Part shown: in pieces, positions 5,752 through 12,430 of the stretch | How the letters are laid out: the number at the start of each line of letters is the position of its first letter | Numbering within the stretch: position 1 is the first letter of the stretch | Made by a program: the position numbers and the translations under genes | Source of the DNA: Sideroxydans sp. | Lineage (GTDB): Bacteria > Pseudomonadota > Gammaproteobacteria > Burkholderiales > Gallionellaceae | Direction: 5' to 3' | Assembly: GCA_030823965.1 (NCBI GenBank) | Contig: JAVBYP010000070.1 | Coordinates: 1 to 15,041 of the forward strand | Length of the DNA stretch: 15,041 bases | The notes under the pieces: model-generated | Databases searched by the model: none | What the model saw: the letters and a program-made list of their open reading frames with translations, nothing else | What the model was told of the DNA's origin: nothing

Positions 5752-7524
5752 CTAGTGTTTTTTCTTCGGCGGCAACAAGTCTGTGATCGTGCCTTCCGCC
5801 ATCTCGGCAGCGAAGTTGAACGTCTCCGACAGGGTAGGGTGTGGGTGGATGGTGAGGCCGATGTCTTCCATGTCCGCGCCCATCTCCAAAGCCAGCACCG
5901 CTTCGGCGATCAATTCGCCTGCGTTCACGCCCACGATACCTGCGCCCAAAATGCGACGCGATTTCGGATCGAGCAACACTTTGGTCATGCCTTCTTCGCG
6001 CGCGATGGAGAGTGCGCGGCCCGATGCTGCCCATGGGAAGGCCCCCTTCTCGTATTCGATACCTTTGGCTTTCGCCTCGGTCTCGGTCAGGCCCATCCAT
6101 GCCACTTCGGGGTCGGTGTACGCCACGGATGGAATGGTGAGTGGTTCGAAGAAGGCTTTGTGTCCGGCGATATTCTCTGCCGCCACTTTGCCTTCGTGTA
6201 CCGCCTTGTGCGCCAACATCGGATTACCCACGATGTCGCCGATGGCGAAGATGTGCGGCACGTTGGTGCGCATCTGTTTATCGACGGGGATGAAGCCACG
6301 CTCATTCACGATGAGTCCCGCCGCTTCCGCATTGATGAGACGACCATTGGGACTGCGGCCTACCGCCATCAACACGCGGTCATACACTTGTGGTTCGGCA
6401 GGCGCTTGTTCGCCTTCGAAGGTGACCTTCAATCCCGCCTTTGTCGCTTCGATCTTGGTGACCTTGGTCTTCAACATGATGGCTTCGTAACGTTTGCCGA
6501 TGCGGGTATGCAGTGGCTTCACCATGTCTTTGTCTGCGCCTGGCATCAGTTGATCCATCAACTCGACGACGGAGATCTTGCTGCCTAACGCGTCGTACAC
6601 CGTCGCCATCTCTAAACCGATGATGCCGCCGCCGATGACCAGCATACGTTTCGGCACATCCTTCAGTGCCAACGCGCCAGTGGAGTCGATGATGCGTTCA
6701 TCGTCGTAAGGGAAACCGGGGATACGTGCCACGCTAGAACCTGCGGCAACGATACAGTTGTCGAAGGTGACGACCTTCTTGCCTTCAGCCGTCTCGACTT
6801 CAAGACTGTTGGGCGAGGTGAACTTCGCCGCGCCGCGTACCACTTGCACCTTGCGTTGTTTCGCCAGACCCGCGAGACCGCCAGTGAGCTTGCCGATGAC
6901 GCTTTCTTTCCATGTGCGGATCGCGTCGATGTCGATCTTAGGTTTCGCGAAAGTCACGCCGTGATGCGATACCTCTTCCGCCTCGCTGATGACTTTGGAG
7001 ACATGCAACAAAGCTTTGGAGGGGATGCAACCCACGTTCAGACACACGCCACCCAACGAGGCATGCTTCTCGATCAATACGACTTGCTTGCCGAGATCGG
7101 CTGCGCGGAACGCAGCGGTGTATCCGCCGGGGCCAGCGCCCAGCACGACCACTTCAGCGTGGATGTCGCCCTTGGTGACAGCGGAGGCTGGCGTAGGCGC
7201 GACTTGTGGTGCGGCAACAGGCGCAACAGGTGCTGGGGCGGCTTGCGGAGCAGGCTTGCTCGCAGCAGGCGCAGGTGCTTCCGCACTGCTTTCCAGCATC
7301 AAGATGACAGATCCTTCCGACACCTTGTCGCCCAACTTCACTTTCAATTCCTTCACCACGCCAGCGGCGGGAGAAGGTACTTCCATCGTGGCTTTATCTG
7401 TCTCCAGCGAGATGAGCGCCTGCTCCTTCTCGACGGTGTCGCCGGCCTTCACGCTGATCTCGATGACGGCGACGCCTTTGAATCCGCCGATGTCCGGCAC
7501 TTTGATTTCGATAGTTTGGCTCAT
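5752..7524 (-). CDS. lpdA: Dihydrolipoyl dehydrogenase (E3) with N-terminal lipoyl domain
   Basis: This 590-residue cytosolic flavoprotein reoxidises dihydrolipoamide with NAD+ for the 2-oxoacid dehydrogenase complexes. Residues 1-80 form a lipoyl domain with the ETDKATMEVP motif (Lys44 lipoylated). Residues ~81-117 are an Ala/Pro-rich flexible linker. The E3 core follows, with an FAD-binding GAGPGG at 129-134, redox pair Cys161/Cys166 in CLNVGC, an NAD-binding GGGIIGLE segment, an FAD-binding GD in the FAIGD segment, and the catalytic His562-Glu567 pair in HPHPTLSE. E3 fused to a lipoyl domain is common in betaproteobacterial pyruvate dehydrogenase loci, but aceE and aceF are not adjacent here. 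It starts 17 bp after the proA stop with purine-rich AAAGAGAAG upstream, so it is probably co-transcribed with proA. All catalytic residues are intact. Confidence 0.97.
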   Translation of the reverse strand: MSQTIEIKVPDIGGFKGVAVIEISVKAGDTVEKEQALISLETDKATMEVPSPAAGVVKELKVKLGDKVSEGSVILMLESSAEAPAPAASKPAPQAAPAPVAPVAAPQVAPTPASAVTKGDIHAEVVVLGAGPGGYTAAFRAADLGKQVVLIEKHASLGGVCLNVGCIPSKALLHVSKVISEAEEVSHHGVTFAKPKIDIDAIRTWKESVIGKLTGGLAGLAKQRKVQVVRGAAKFTSPNSLEVETAEGKKVVTFDNCIVAAGSSVARIPGFPYDDERIIDSTGALALKDVPKRMLVIGGGIIGLEMATVYDALGSKISVVELMDQLMPGADKDMVKPLHTRIGKRYEAIMLKTKVTKIEATKAGLKVTFEGEQAPAEPQVYDRVLMAVGRSPNGRLINAEAAGLIVNERGFIPVDKQMRTNVPHIFAIGDIVGNPMLAHKAVHEGKVAAENIAGHKAFFEPLTIPSVAYTDPEVAWMGLTETEAKAKGIEYEKGAFPWAASGRALSIAREEGMTKVLLDPKSRRILGAGIVGVNAGELIAEAVLALEMGADMEDIGLTIHPHPTLSETFNFAAEMAEGTITDLLPPKKKH

Positions 7525-7540
7525 GTTCTTCTCTTTCTTT

Positions 7541-8800
7541 TTAGACTCTGATTTGCCCGTTGCCGAGCACGATGAATTTTTGTGACGTCAATCCTTCCAG
7601 CCCGACTGGTCCGCGCGCGTGTATCTTGTCGGTGGAGATGCCGATCTCCGCACCTAGACCGTACTCAAAGCCATCTGCGAAACGTGTGGAGGCGTTCACC
7701 ATCACACTGGCGGAATCCACTTCACGCAGGAAGCGCATCGCCTTGGTGTAGTTCTCAGTGACGATGCTGTCAGTGTGTTGCGAGCTGTAGGTGTTGATAT
7801 GGTCTATCGCTTCATCCAAGTTCGCCACGATGCGCACGCTCAAGATAGGCGCGAGATATTCGGTGTGCCAATCTTCTTCAGTCGCGGCTTTCATTTCTGC
7901 CACTAATCTTTGCGAAGCGTCATCGCCGCGCAGTTCCACACCTTTCTTGGTGTAGATGCCACACAGTTCAGGCAACACTTGGGCTGCGACCTTGGTGTTC
8001 ACCAGCAAGGTCTCCATCGCATTGCACACGCCGTAACGGTGAGTCTTGGCGTTGTCGGCGATGCGGATGGCTTTCTTCAGATCGGCTTCGTCATCGATGT
8101 ACACGTGGCAGATGCCGTCCAAGTGCTTGATGACAGGTACTTTGGCTTCTTCCGAGATGCGCGCGATGAGGCTCTTGCCGCCGCGAGGTACGATCACATC
8201 TACATACTCTTTCATCGTGATGAGCTCGCCCACCGCAGCGCGGTCGGTGGTGTTCACCACTTGCACGGCCGTCTCTGGCAGTCCTGCTTCGCGTAGGCCT
8301 TGATGTACACAGGCCGCGATGGCTTGGTTGGAATGATGCGCTTCCGAACCACCGCGCAGGATGGCGGCATTGCCCGATTTCAGGCACAGCCCTGCTGCAT
8401 CCGCCGTCACGTTCGGACGCGATTCGTAGATGATGCCGATGACCCCGAGCGGCACGCGCATCTTGCCGACTTGGATGCCGGAAGGGCGATATTTCATGTC
8501 GGATATCTCGCCAATAGGGTCGGCCAGTGCGGCGATCTGGCGCAGACCTTCGGCCATGCCTTTGATGGTCTTCTCGGTCAAGGTGAGGCGGTCGATAGAC
8601 GCGTCGTCGAGACCGTTGGCTTTTGCAGAAGAGACATCCTTTGCGTTCTCGGTGAGGAGTTTGCTGGTGTTGAGCAGGATGGCGGTGGCGATGTTCTCTA
8701 GCGCGTGGTTCTTCGCGTTGGTGTCGGCTTGCGCCACGATGCGAGAAGCGGCACGTGCCTGCTGTCCCACACCTTTCATGTATTGCTTGATGTCTTCCAT
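7541..8800 (-). CDS. proA: Glutamate-5-semialdehyde dehydrogenase (gamma-glutamyl phosphate reductase)
   Basis: This enzyme carries out the second step of proline synthesis: NADPH-dependent reduction of gamma-glutamyl phosphate to glutamate-5-semialdehyde. From the chosen start ([10 protein letters not shown]) it is 419 residues, close to the usual ~417. Landmarks are [16 protein letters not shown] at 117-132, an ILRGGSEA segment, [18 protein letters not shown] and the catalytic Cys259 in CNAMETL. The open frame extends 10 codons further up to an ATG at 8830 ([10 protein letters not shown]), but homologues begin at the MDIK-like motif, and GAGAA lies 5 bp from the inner ATG. The inner start is therefore preferred, not proven. 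No proB is next to it. It is divergent from trpC and leads a probable minus-strand transcript with lpdA, DUF4197 and yqaA. Confidence 0.96.
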   Translation of the reverse strand: MEDIKQYMKGVGQQARAASRIVAQADTNAKNHALENIATAILLNTSKLLTENAKDVSSAKANGLDDASIDRLTLTEKTIKGMAEGLRQIAALADPIGEISDMKYRPSGIQVGKMRVPLGVIGIIYESRPNVTADAAGLCLKSGNAAILRGGSEAHHSNQAIAACVHQGLREAGLPETAVQVVNTTDRAAVGELITMKEYVDVIVPRGGKSLIARISEEAKVPVIKHLDGICHVYIDDEADLKKAIRIADNAKTHRYGVCNAMETLLVNTKVAAQVLPELCGIYTKKGVELRGDDASQRLVAEMKAATEEDWHTEYLAPILSVRIVANLDEAIDHINTYSSQHTDSIVTENYTKAMRFLREVDSASVMVNASTRFADGFEYGLGAEIGISTDKIHARGPVGLEGLTSQKFIVLGNGQIRV

Positions 8801-9006
8801 GATGTTCTCAGTATTGCGAGTGGCGCGCATTTTAGCACCCCGCTTGCGCTAGAATGCGCGCCTTAATTCACATACCGTTCGCGGTGAGTGTTTCCCGTTC
8901 TCATCTTAGGAACAACGCGCTTCCCTCGATACACTGCGCTTTGCGCGGCACTCGGGACGAACGGGTGGAGAGAACGGGAAATGTATCGAACCGCAGATTG
9001 AAAATC
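8801..9006. other. Divergent proA/trpC control region
   Basis: This 206-bp gap must hold promoters for proA (minus) and trpC (plus). TAGAAT at 8850-8855 resembles a plus-strand -10 box but lacks a -35 at the right distance. Most of the rest (8875-8989) is made of inverted repeats, listed separately. The trpC frame stays open back to an ATG at 8854, but this extension has no homologue-like sequence and no ribosome site. Confidence 0.5.
8875..8989. repeat. Inverted-repeat cluster in the trpC leader
   Basis: Three inverted pairs are interleaved. Arms 8875-8890 and 8949-8964 match at 12 of 16 positions (CCGTTCG and GAGTG blocks). Arms 8891-8902 and 8970-8981 are a perfect 12-bp pair (TTTCCCGTTCTC/GAGAACGGGAAA). 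Arms 8926-8933 and 8982-8989 are a perfect 8-bp pair (TCGATACA/TGTATCGA). A small GCGC-TTT-GCGC hairpin lies at 8936-8946. The CTCGGGACGAACGG end resembles dispersed repeats common in proteobacteria. The pairs cross one another, so they cannot all form at once. Confidence 0.8.
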
Positions 9007-9801
9007 ATGTCCGACATCCTCAAAAAGATATTGGCAGTGAAGGCGCAAGAAGTCGCCGCCGCGCTGTCCGCCAAATCCCTCCCTGCCATCCGTGCAGAGG
9101 CAGAGCAAGCTGCGCCTGCCCGTGATTTTGTGGGTGCGATCCGCAGCAAGATAGATGCAGGTAAATCTGCCGTCATCGCCGAGATCAAAAAAGCCAGCCC
9201 CAGCAAAGGGGTCATCCGTGAGGACTTCCGTCCTGCCGATATCGCGCAGAGCTACGAAAAGCATGGGGCCGCGTGCTTGTCCGTGTTGACGGACGAACAG
9301 TTCTTCCAAGGCAATGCGGACTATCTGAAGCAAGCCCGTGCTGCCTGTGCATTGCCCGTGTTGCGCAAAGACTTCATGGTCAGCGAATACCAGATCTACC
9401 AAGCGCGCGCGATGGGCGCGGATGCCATCCTACTGATCGCCTCCGCCTTGACCTTGAGTCAGATGGCGGCGTTCGAGCAGCTGGCACACAAGCTAGGGAT
9501 GGCGGTGTTGGTGGAAGTGCACGACGGGGCGGAACTAGAAGTGGCGCTGAACCTGAAGACGCCACTCATCGGCATCAACAATCGCAACCTGCGCACCTTC
9601 GATGTCACCTTGCAGACCACGCTCGATCTGCTGGCTCGCATCCCCACCGATCGCATCGTCGTCACCGAGAGCGGCATCTTCACCGCAGACGACGTAAAGC
9701 TCATGCGCGACCATCAAGTCCACACCTTTCTCGTGGGTGAAGCATTCATGCGCGCAGAAGAGCCGGGTGTCGAATTGGCACGCGTGTTTGCTATGTTGTA
9801 A
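9007..9801 (+). CDS. trpC: Indole-3-glycerol phosphate synthase
   Basis: This 264-residue TIM-barrel enzyme closes the ring of carboxyphenylamino-deoxyribulose phosphate to indole-3-glycerol phosphate in tryptophan synthesis. Landmarks are [10 protein letters not shown] at 59-68 (catalytic Glu and Lys), [10 protein letters not shown] at 93-102, LRKDFM with Lys121, LVEVHD with Glu170, [10 protein letters not shown] at 189-198, and TESGI at 220-224 followed by a phosphate-binding FLVGEAFM. The start at MSDILKKIL is chosen because homologues begin there, although the ribosome site is weak. An in-frame ATG at 8854 would add 51 residues unlike any TrpC N-terminus. It is a monofunctional TrpC with no trpF fusion. 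trpE, trpG and trpD, the usual upstream neighbours, are absent and proA lies there instead. No terminator follows before the porin region. Confidence 0.95.
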   Translation: MSDILKKILAVKAQEVAAALSAKSLPAIRAEAEQAAPARDFVGAIRSKIDAGKSAVIAEIKKASPSKGVIREDFRPADIAQSYEKHGAACLSVLTDEQFFQGNADYLKQARAACALPVLRKDFMVSEYQIYQARAMGADAILLIASALTLSQMAAFEQLAHKLGMAVLVEVHDGAELEVALNLKTPLIGINNRNLRTFDVTLQTTLDLLARIPTDRIVVTESGIFTADDVKLMRDHQVHTFLVGEAFMRAEEPGVELARVFAML

Positions 9802-9825
9802 ATTTGCTACAGAATTGTTAAATAA

Positions 9826-9839
9826 TTGATACAGGTCAA
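9826..9839. promoter_or_regulatory. FNR/Anr-type binding site
   Basis: TTGATACAGGTCAA matches the FNR consensus TTGAT-N4-ATCAA at nine of ten defined positions. Its centre (9832.5) lies 41.5 bp before the start site predicted from a CAGAAT -10-like box at 9861-9866, which is the spacing of an FNR-activated class II promoter. It precedes the porin gene by about 210 bp and follows trpC by 24 bp. No FNR protein is encoded in the window. Confidence 0.65.
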
Positions 9840-9857
9840 TTTACACAGGAATTGTTG

Positions 9858-9899
9858 ATGCAGAATCCGCCCCGAACTCGCATCTGGGGTTTGTGGTGA
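9858..9899 (+). CDS. Possible 13-residue leader peptide with two Trp codons
   Basis: The ORF reads MQNPPRTRIWGLW and then a stop, with AGGA at 9847-9850 spaced 7 bp from the ATG. The two TGG codons at its end overlap a GTGG/CCAC hairpin (9893-9906). That hairpin excludes a 7-bp AAAGCCA/TGGCTTT hairpin at 9899-9929. This arrangement recalls Trp-codon attenuation leaders, but a porin, not a trp gene, follows, and no U-run terminator is present. If transcription starts near 9873 this ORF is not in the mRNA. It may be chance. Confidence 0.2.
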   Translation: MQNPPRTRIWGLW

Positions 9900-10048
9900 A
9901 AGCCACGGAAAGTCATGAGAAATGGCTTTGTGACACTGTAAGCATGTCGTAAGTTGTGGGTAGTACGTTTGGTCGCGAGACGGTTGAGGGGTATCTAGCA
10001 GTCGTCTTCATGGCTAGAAAATAAACTTAAATCATTGAGGAGTTCTAC

Positions 10049-11146
10049 ATGCAAAAGAAAATCATCGCACTGGCTGTTGCTGCTGCTTTCTCCACCCCAG
10101 CTTTCGCTGATGTCGGTTTCTACGGACTTGTGGACGGCGGTATTGCTTCCGTTTCAGGGTCAGGAGCTAAAAGCGACATGATCGCTGTTTCTGGTGCTGC
10201 GTCCCAATCCCGTTTGGGTGTGAAGGCTACTGAAGATATTGGCAATGGACTGACCGCAGTCGCTGTTGTTGAATACGGTATCGACACACAAGCCGCAGAA
10301 GTTAAAACTGATACAGCTAACAACTTGGTTGCACGTCAAAAGATGTTGGCTGTAGCTGGTGATTTCGGCACGGTTGCAACTGGTTTCCTGCAAACAGCCG
10401 CTTATGATTTCTTGGCTAAATATGATCCGCTTTATGGATCTGGCTCTTCAGCACATTCAATCGTTGCAAAAGGTCAAATAGTTGGTGGTTTAGCTGCTCG
10501 CGCGCAACGTGCGGTTGCTTACATCTCTCCAAATATCAGCGGCATGACATTTGCTGCGAATTACGTAACAGCAGGAACTGGTGCTGGATTGCTGACGCAA
10601 GTCAGCTCCAGCCTTGGAGAAAAAGACACAGCCCTTCTTCTATCTGCTAACTATGCAGTAGATGCGCTGTCAGTTGGTGCCGTGTATGGGTCTGCTAATA
10701 CAGGTAAGGACGCTACCGGTGCAACTGGTGTTGTCACAACAAATCCTGCTGGAGTTAAAATCACCGAGTTCGCTTTCGGCGCTTCTTATGATTTAGGCGT
10801 TGCTAAAGTAATGGGCACTTATCAAACACAAAATGATGATACGACTGGCGCTAAGGCTGACACCGTGTTCTCTTTGGCTGGTCTTTATCCAGTTTCCACA
10901 GGTGTGATTGGTGTGCTCTATGCTGCAAACAAGGTCAATGATAGTGCTGCGAGCAGTGCAAATGCACTTACAGCTGGTTACCTTCATACCTTCACAAAGA
11001 ATACTACGGGTTATGTAGTTTATTCGAGCGTGAAGAACGGCTCTGCAATCAACTCGTTCAGCGTTTCTTCAAATCTGCTCGCTGGAAAATTGACAAACGG
11101 CGGCAGCTCTAGCCTGTTCGGTGTTGGTCTGCGCAAGAAGTTCTAA
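10049..11146 (+). CDS. Outer-membrane general porin (Gram-negative porin, Porin_4 type)
   Basis: This 365-residue outer-membrane protein has a Sec signal peptide (MQKKIIALAVAAAF, then AFA/D after residue 21). The first mature strand, DVGFYGLVDGGIA, and the following SRLGVKATEDIGNGL and AVVEYGID segments are the hallmark of betaproteobacterial trimeric porins. Alternating beta strands continue to a C-terminal GVGLRKKF ending in Phe, the outer-membrane assembly signal. It lets small hydrophilic solutes diffuse into the periplasm; its selectivity cannot be read from sequence. GAGGAG is the ribosome site. Codon use is richer in GCT, GTT and GGT and less GC-rich than the neighbours, which suits an abundant protein. 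It is a monocistronic unit, closed by a perfect terminator. An FNR-type box upstream suggests oxygen-linked control. Confidence 0.93.
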   Translation: MQKKIIALAVAAAFSTPAFADVGFYGLVDGGIASVSGSGAKSDMIAVSGAASQSRLGVKATEDIGNGLTAVAVVEYGIDTQAAEVKTDTANNLVARQKMLAVAGDFGTVATGFLQTAAYDFLAKYDPLYGSGSSAHSIVAKGQIVGGLAARAQRAVAYISPNISGMTFAANYVTAGTGAGLLTQVSSSLGEKDTALLLSANYAVDALSVGAVYGSANTGKDATGATGVVTTNPAGVKITEFAFGASYDLGVAKVMGTYQTQNDDTTGAKADTVFSLAGLYPVSTGVIGVLYAANKVNDSAASSANALTAGYLHTFTKNTTGYVVYSSVKNGSAINSFSVSSNLLAGKLTNGGSSSLFGVGLRKKF

Positions 11147-11174
11147 ATCTGACTTAATCGTTAGTTTTAGAATT

Positions 11175-11206
11175 AAACGGGCATCTTCGGATGCCCGTTT
11201 TTATTT
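11175..11206 (+). terminator. Rho-independent terminator of the porin gene
   Basis: A perfect 11-bp stem (11175-11185 with 11190-11200) closes on the very stable TTCG tetraloop and is followed by T-rich sequence (TTATTT). It lies 28 bp after the porin stop. Confidence 0.95.
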
Positions 11207-11230
11207 GCAGGTCACCCGTGCTGCGTGCGG

Positions 11231-11253
11231 TGTAGGAGCGAATGCTCCGTACA
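11231..11253. repeat. Small palindrome in the coq7 upstream region
   Basis: GGAGC-GAAT-GCTCC is extended by TGTA/TACA with a single bulged G. A second, 5-bp hairpin (TACCC/GGGTA) lies at 11263-11277. Together with the repeat fragment at 11279-11293 they fill most of the 122-bp gap between the porin terminator and coq7. No convincing promoter was seen there, although coq7 must have one. Confidence 0.6.
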
Positions 11254-11278
11254 GCCACGGCGTACCCCTTGCGGGTAA

Positions 11279-11293
11279 AGGCGGGAATCCAGT
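11279..11293 (-). repeat. Fragment of the double-hairpin repeat, inverted
   Basis: These 15 bases (AGGCGGGAATCCAGT) are the exact reverse complement of 5721-5735 in repeat copy 2, covering the spacer end and the left arm of hairpin 2. The other arm is missing, so this is a remnant in the opposite orientation, 36 bp upstream of coq7. Confidence 0.65.
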
Positions 11294-11328
11294 AATCTCC
11301 AGTCCGTAAAAAAACAAGGGAGCACGTC

Positions 11329-11955
11329 ATGCCTAACCTAGACAATCTCATCATCGAATTCGATAAAGGTCTGCGCACTTTGTTCGCCAAAGCGCCGACT
11401 GCACGTCCCTATCCCGATGCCAACATCGACGATGCCGTCATGACTGAAGCGGAGAAGAAGCATGCTGCCGCGTTGATGCGTATCAACCATACCGGTGAGA
11501 TCTGTGCGCAGGCGCTGTATCAAGGTCAGGCGCTGACGGCAAAAGATCCTGCCGTGGAAGCGAAGTTGAACCACGCTGCATGGGAGGAGACCGAGCATCT
11601 AGCTTGGACGTCGCACCGTGTGTATGAACTGGGTGGGCGTTTGAGTCTGCTCAATCCCTTCTGGTACACCAGTTCCTTGGCCATGGGTGCGTTAGCGGGT
11701 GCCTTGGGTGACAAGTGGAACCTTGGCTTTTTGGCTGAGACCGAGCGCCAAGTCGGCGCGCACTTGCAACACCATCTGGATACTTTGCCGCCACAAGATG
11801 CCAAGAGCCGCGCCGTGGCGCAGCAGATGTTCACCGATGAGGTTGGGCATGCGGATATGGCGGTGGAGCTGGGCGCGGCTGAGTTGCCGTTACCGGTGAA
11901 GGTGGCGATGCGGGGGATGTCGCAGGTGATGACGAAGACGGTGTATTGGGTCTAG
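11329..11955 (+). CDS. coq7: 2-polyprenyl-3-methyl-6-methoxy-1,4-benzoquinone monooxygenase (demethoxyubiquinone hydroxylase)
   Basis: This 208-residue ferritin-like di-iron enzyme adds the C6 hydroxyl group in ubiquinone synthesis at the inner membrane. The six expected iron ligands are present: Glu57 in NHTGEICAQALY, Glu87 and His90 in EETEH, Glu139 in AETERQVGAHL, and Glu171 and His174 in DEVGHADMA. The hydrophobic TSSLAMGALAGALGDKW segment (114-130) fits monotopic membrane association. The length is typical for the betaproteobacterial enzyme, which replaces the flavin-dependent UbiF of E. coli. AAGGGAG at 11316-11322 is a good ribosome site for this ATG. The gene appears to be monocistronic, between the porin terminator and a hairpin shared with the convergent yhfA-like gene. 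Because Coq7 uses O2, this step needs oxygen. Confidence 0.97.
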   Translation: MPNLDNLIIEFDKGLRTLFAKAPTARPYPDANIDDAVMTEAEKKHAAALMRINHTGEICAQALYQGQALTAKDPAVEAKLNHAAWEETEHLAWTSHRVYELGGRLSLLNPFWYTSSLAMGALAGALGDKWNLGFLAETERQVGAHLQHHLDTLPPQDAKSRAVAQQMFTDEVGHADMAVELGAAELPLPVKVAMRGMSQVMTKTVYWV

Positions 11956-11989
11956 CCAGTCATTCCCGCATTGGCGGAAATTGACGGCT
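11954..11989. repeat. Degenerate hairpin repeat between convergent coq7 and yhfA
   Basis: GTCATTCCCGC (11959-11969) pairs with GCGGAAATTGAC (11974-11985) apart from one extra base, around loop ATTG. The outer AGCC/GGCT also pair. The ATTCCCGC arm is the one in repeat copy 2. It overlaps the coq7 stop codon and ends 5 bp before the yhfA-like stop. It is the only structure between the two converging genes and may end transcription from both sides. Confidence 0.75.
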
Positions 11990-11994
11990 AAAAC

Positions 11995-12411
11995 TCATTC
12001 TTGAACTACCTCAAAATCATGCGTCATCTCTGCCGTCGCACCCAACATGATGGAGGCCGAGCAATACTTCTCTGCGGATAGTTTCACGGCTTTTTCTACC
12101 GCTTCTGGTTTGATGTCTTTGCCCTTCACTACAAAGTGCATGTGTATCTTGGTGAACACCTTGGGATCGGTCTCGGCGCGTTCTGCGCTCATTTCAACGT
12201 AGCAGTCCGATACGGCTTGGCGTGATTTCTTCAGGATCATCATCACGTCGATGCTGCTGCATCCGCCCGTACCCAACAACAACATCTCCATCGGGCGTGG
12301 CCCTAGGTTACGTCCGCCGACTTCAGGGGAGGCATCCATCACGATCCCGTGGCCGCTCTCGCTCTCGCCGATGAACGTCATGCCGTCTACCCATTTGATA
12401 CGTGCTTTCAT
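11995..12411 (-). CDS. yhfA: OsmC family protein, YhfA-like
   Basis: This 138-residue cytosolic protein matches E. coli YhfA along its length: ARIKWVDGMTF at the start, GPRPMEMLLLGTGGCSSIDV at 37-56, and LSAEKYCSASIML at 111-123. Cys51 and Cys117 are the two redox cysteines of the OsmC/Ohr fold, and Glu43 sits where the family places a helper residue. OsmC and Ohr reduce organic hydroperoxides; the YhfA branch is little studied, so a thiol peroxidase role is inferred. GAGG lies about 9 bp before the ATG, separated by a run of A. It starts 19 bp after the ElyC-like gene stops, on the same strand, so the two are probably one transcript. It converges with coq7. Confidence 0.92.
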   Translation of the reverse strand: MKARIKWVDGMTFIGESESGHGIVMDASPEVGGRNLGPRPMEMLLLGTGGCSSIDVMMILKKSRQAVSDCYVEMSAERAETDPKVFTKIHMHFVVKGKDIKPEAVEKAVKLSAEKYCSASIMLGATAEMTHDFEVVQE

Positions 12412-12430
12412 TTTTTTACCTCGTTCGTTC

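Larger units (their letters stand above)
9802..10048 (+). other. Porin upstream control region
   Basis: This 247-bp gene-free stretch between trpC and the porin holds the FNR-type box, the small ORF and several possible RNA hairpins: CCCC/GGGG at 9870-9889, AAAGCCA/TGGCTTT at 9899-9929, and CTAGC/GCTAG near 9995-10017. The implied leader of about 175 nt is long for a porin and could be a target for post-transcriptional control. A strong ribosome site, GAGGAG at 10037-10042, lies 6 bp before the ATG. Confidence 0.6.

Noticed and set aside
5710..6588. 292-codon plus-strand ORF opposite lpdA
   Set aside because: It is the antisense shadow of the well-supported lpdA gene: His/Phe/Arg-rich, no recognisable motif and no ribosome site. 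GC-rich codon structure explains its length.
6844..7551. 235-codon plus-strand ORF opposite the lpdA 5' part
   Set aside because: It is a low-complexity shadow of the lipoyl domain and Ala/Pro linker.
8854..9006. 51-codon N-terminal extension of trpC
   Set aside because: It is open by chance through the inverted-repeat region, lacks a ribosome site, and TrpC homologues start at the MSDIL position.
9870..9889. CCCC/GGGG hairpin as a trpC terminator
   Set aside because: The stem is only 4 bp with a 12-nt loop and no following T-run.
11263..11298. Possible coq7 promoter (TTGCGG, 17 bp, TAATCT)
   Set aside because: Only three of six matches in each hexamer, and it overlaps a repeat fragment. 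This is not better than chance.
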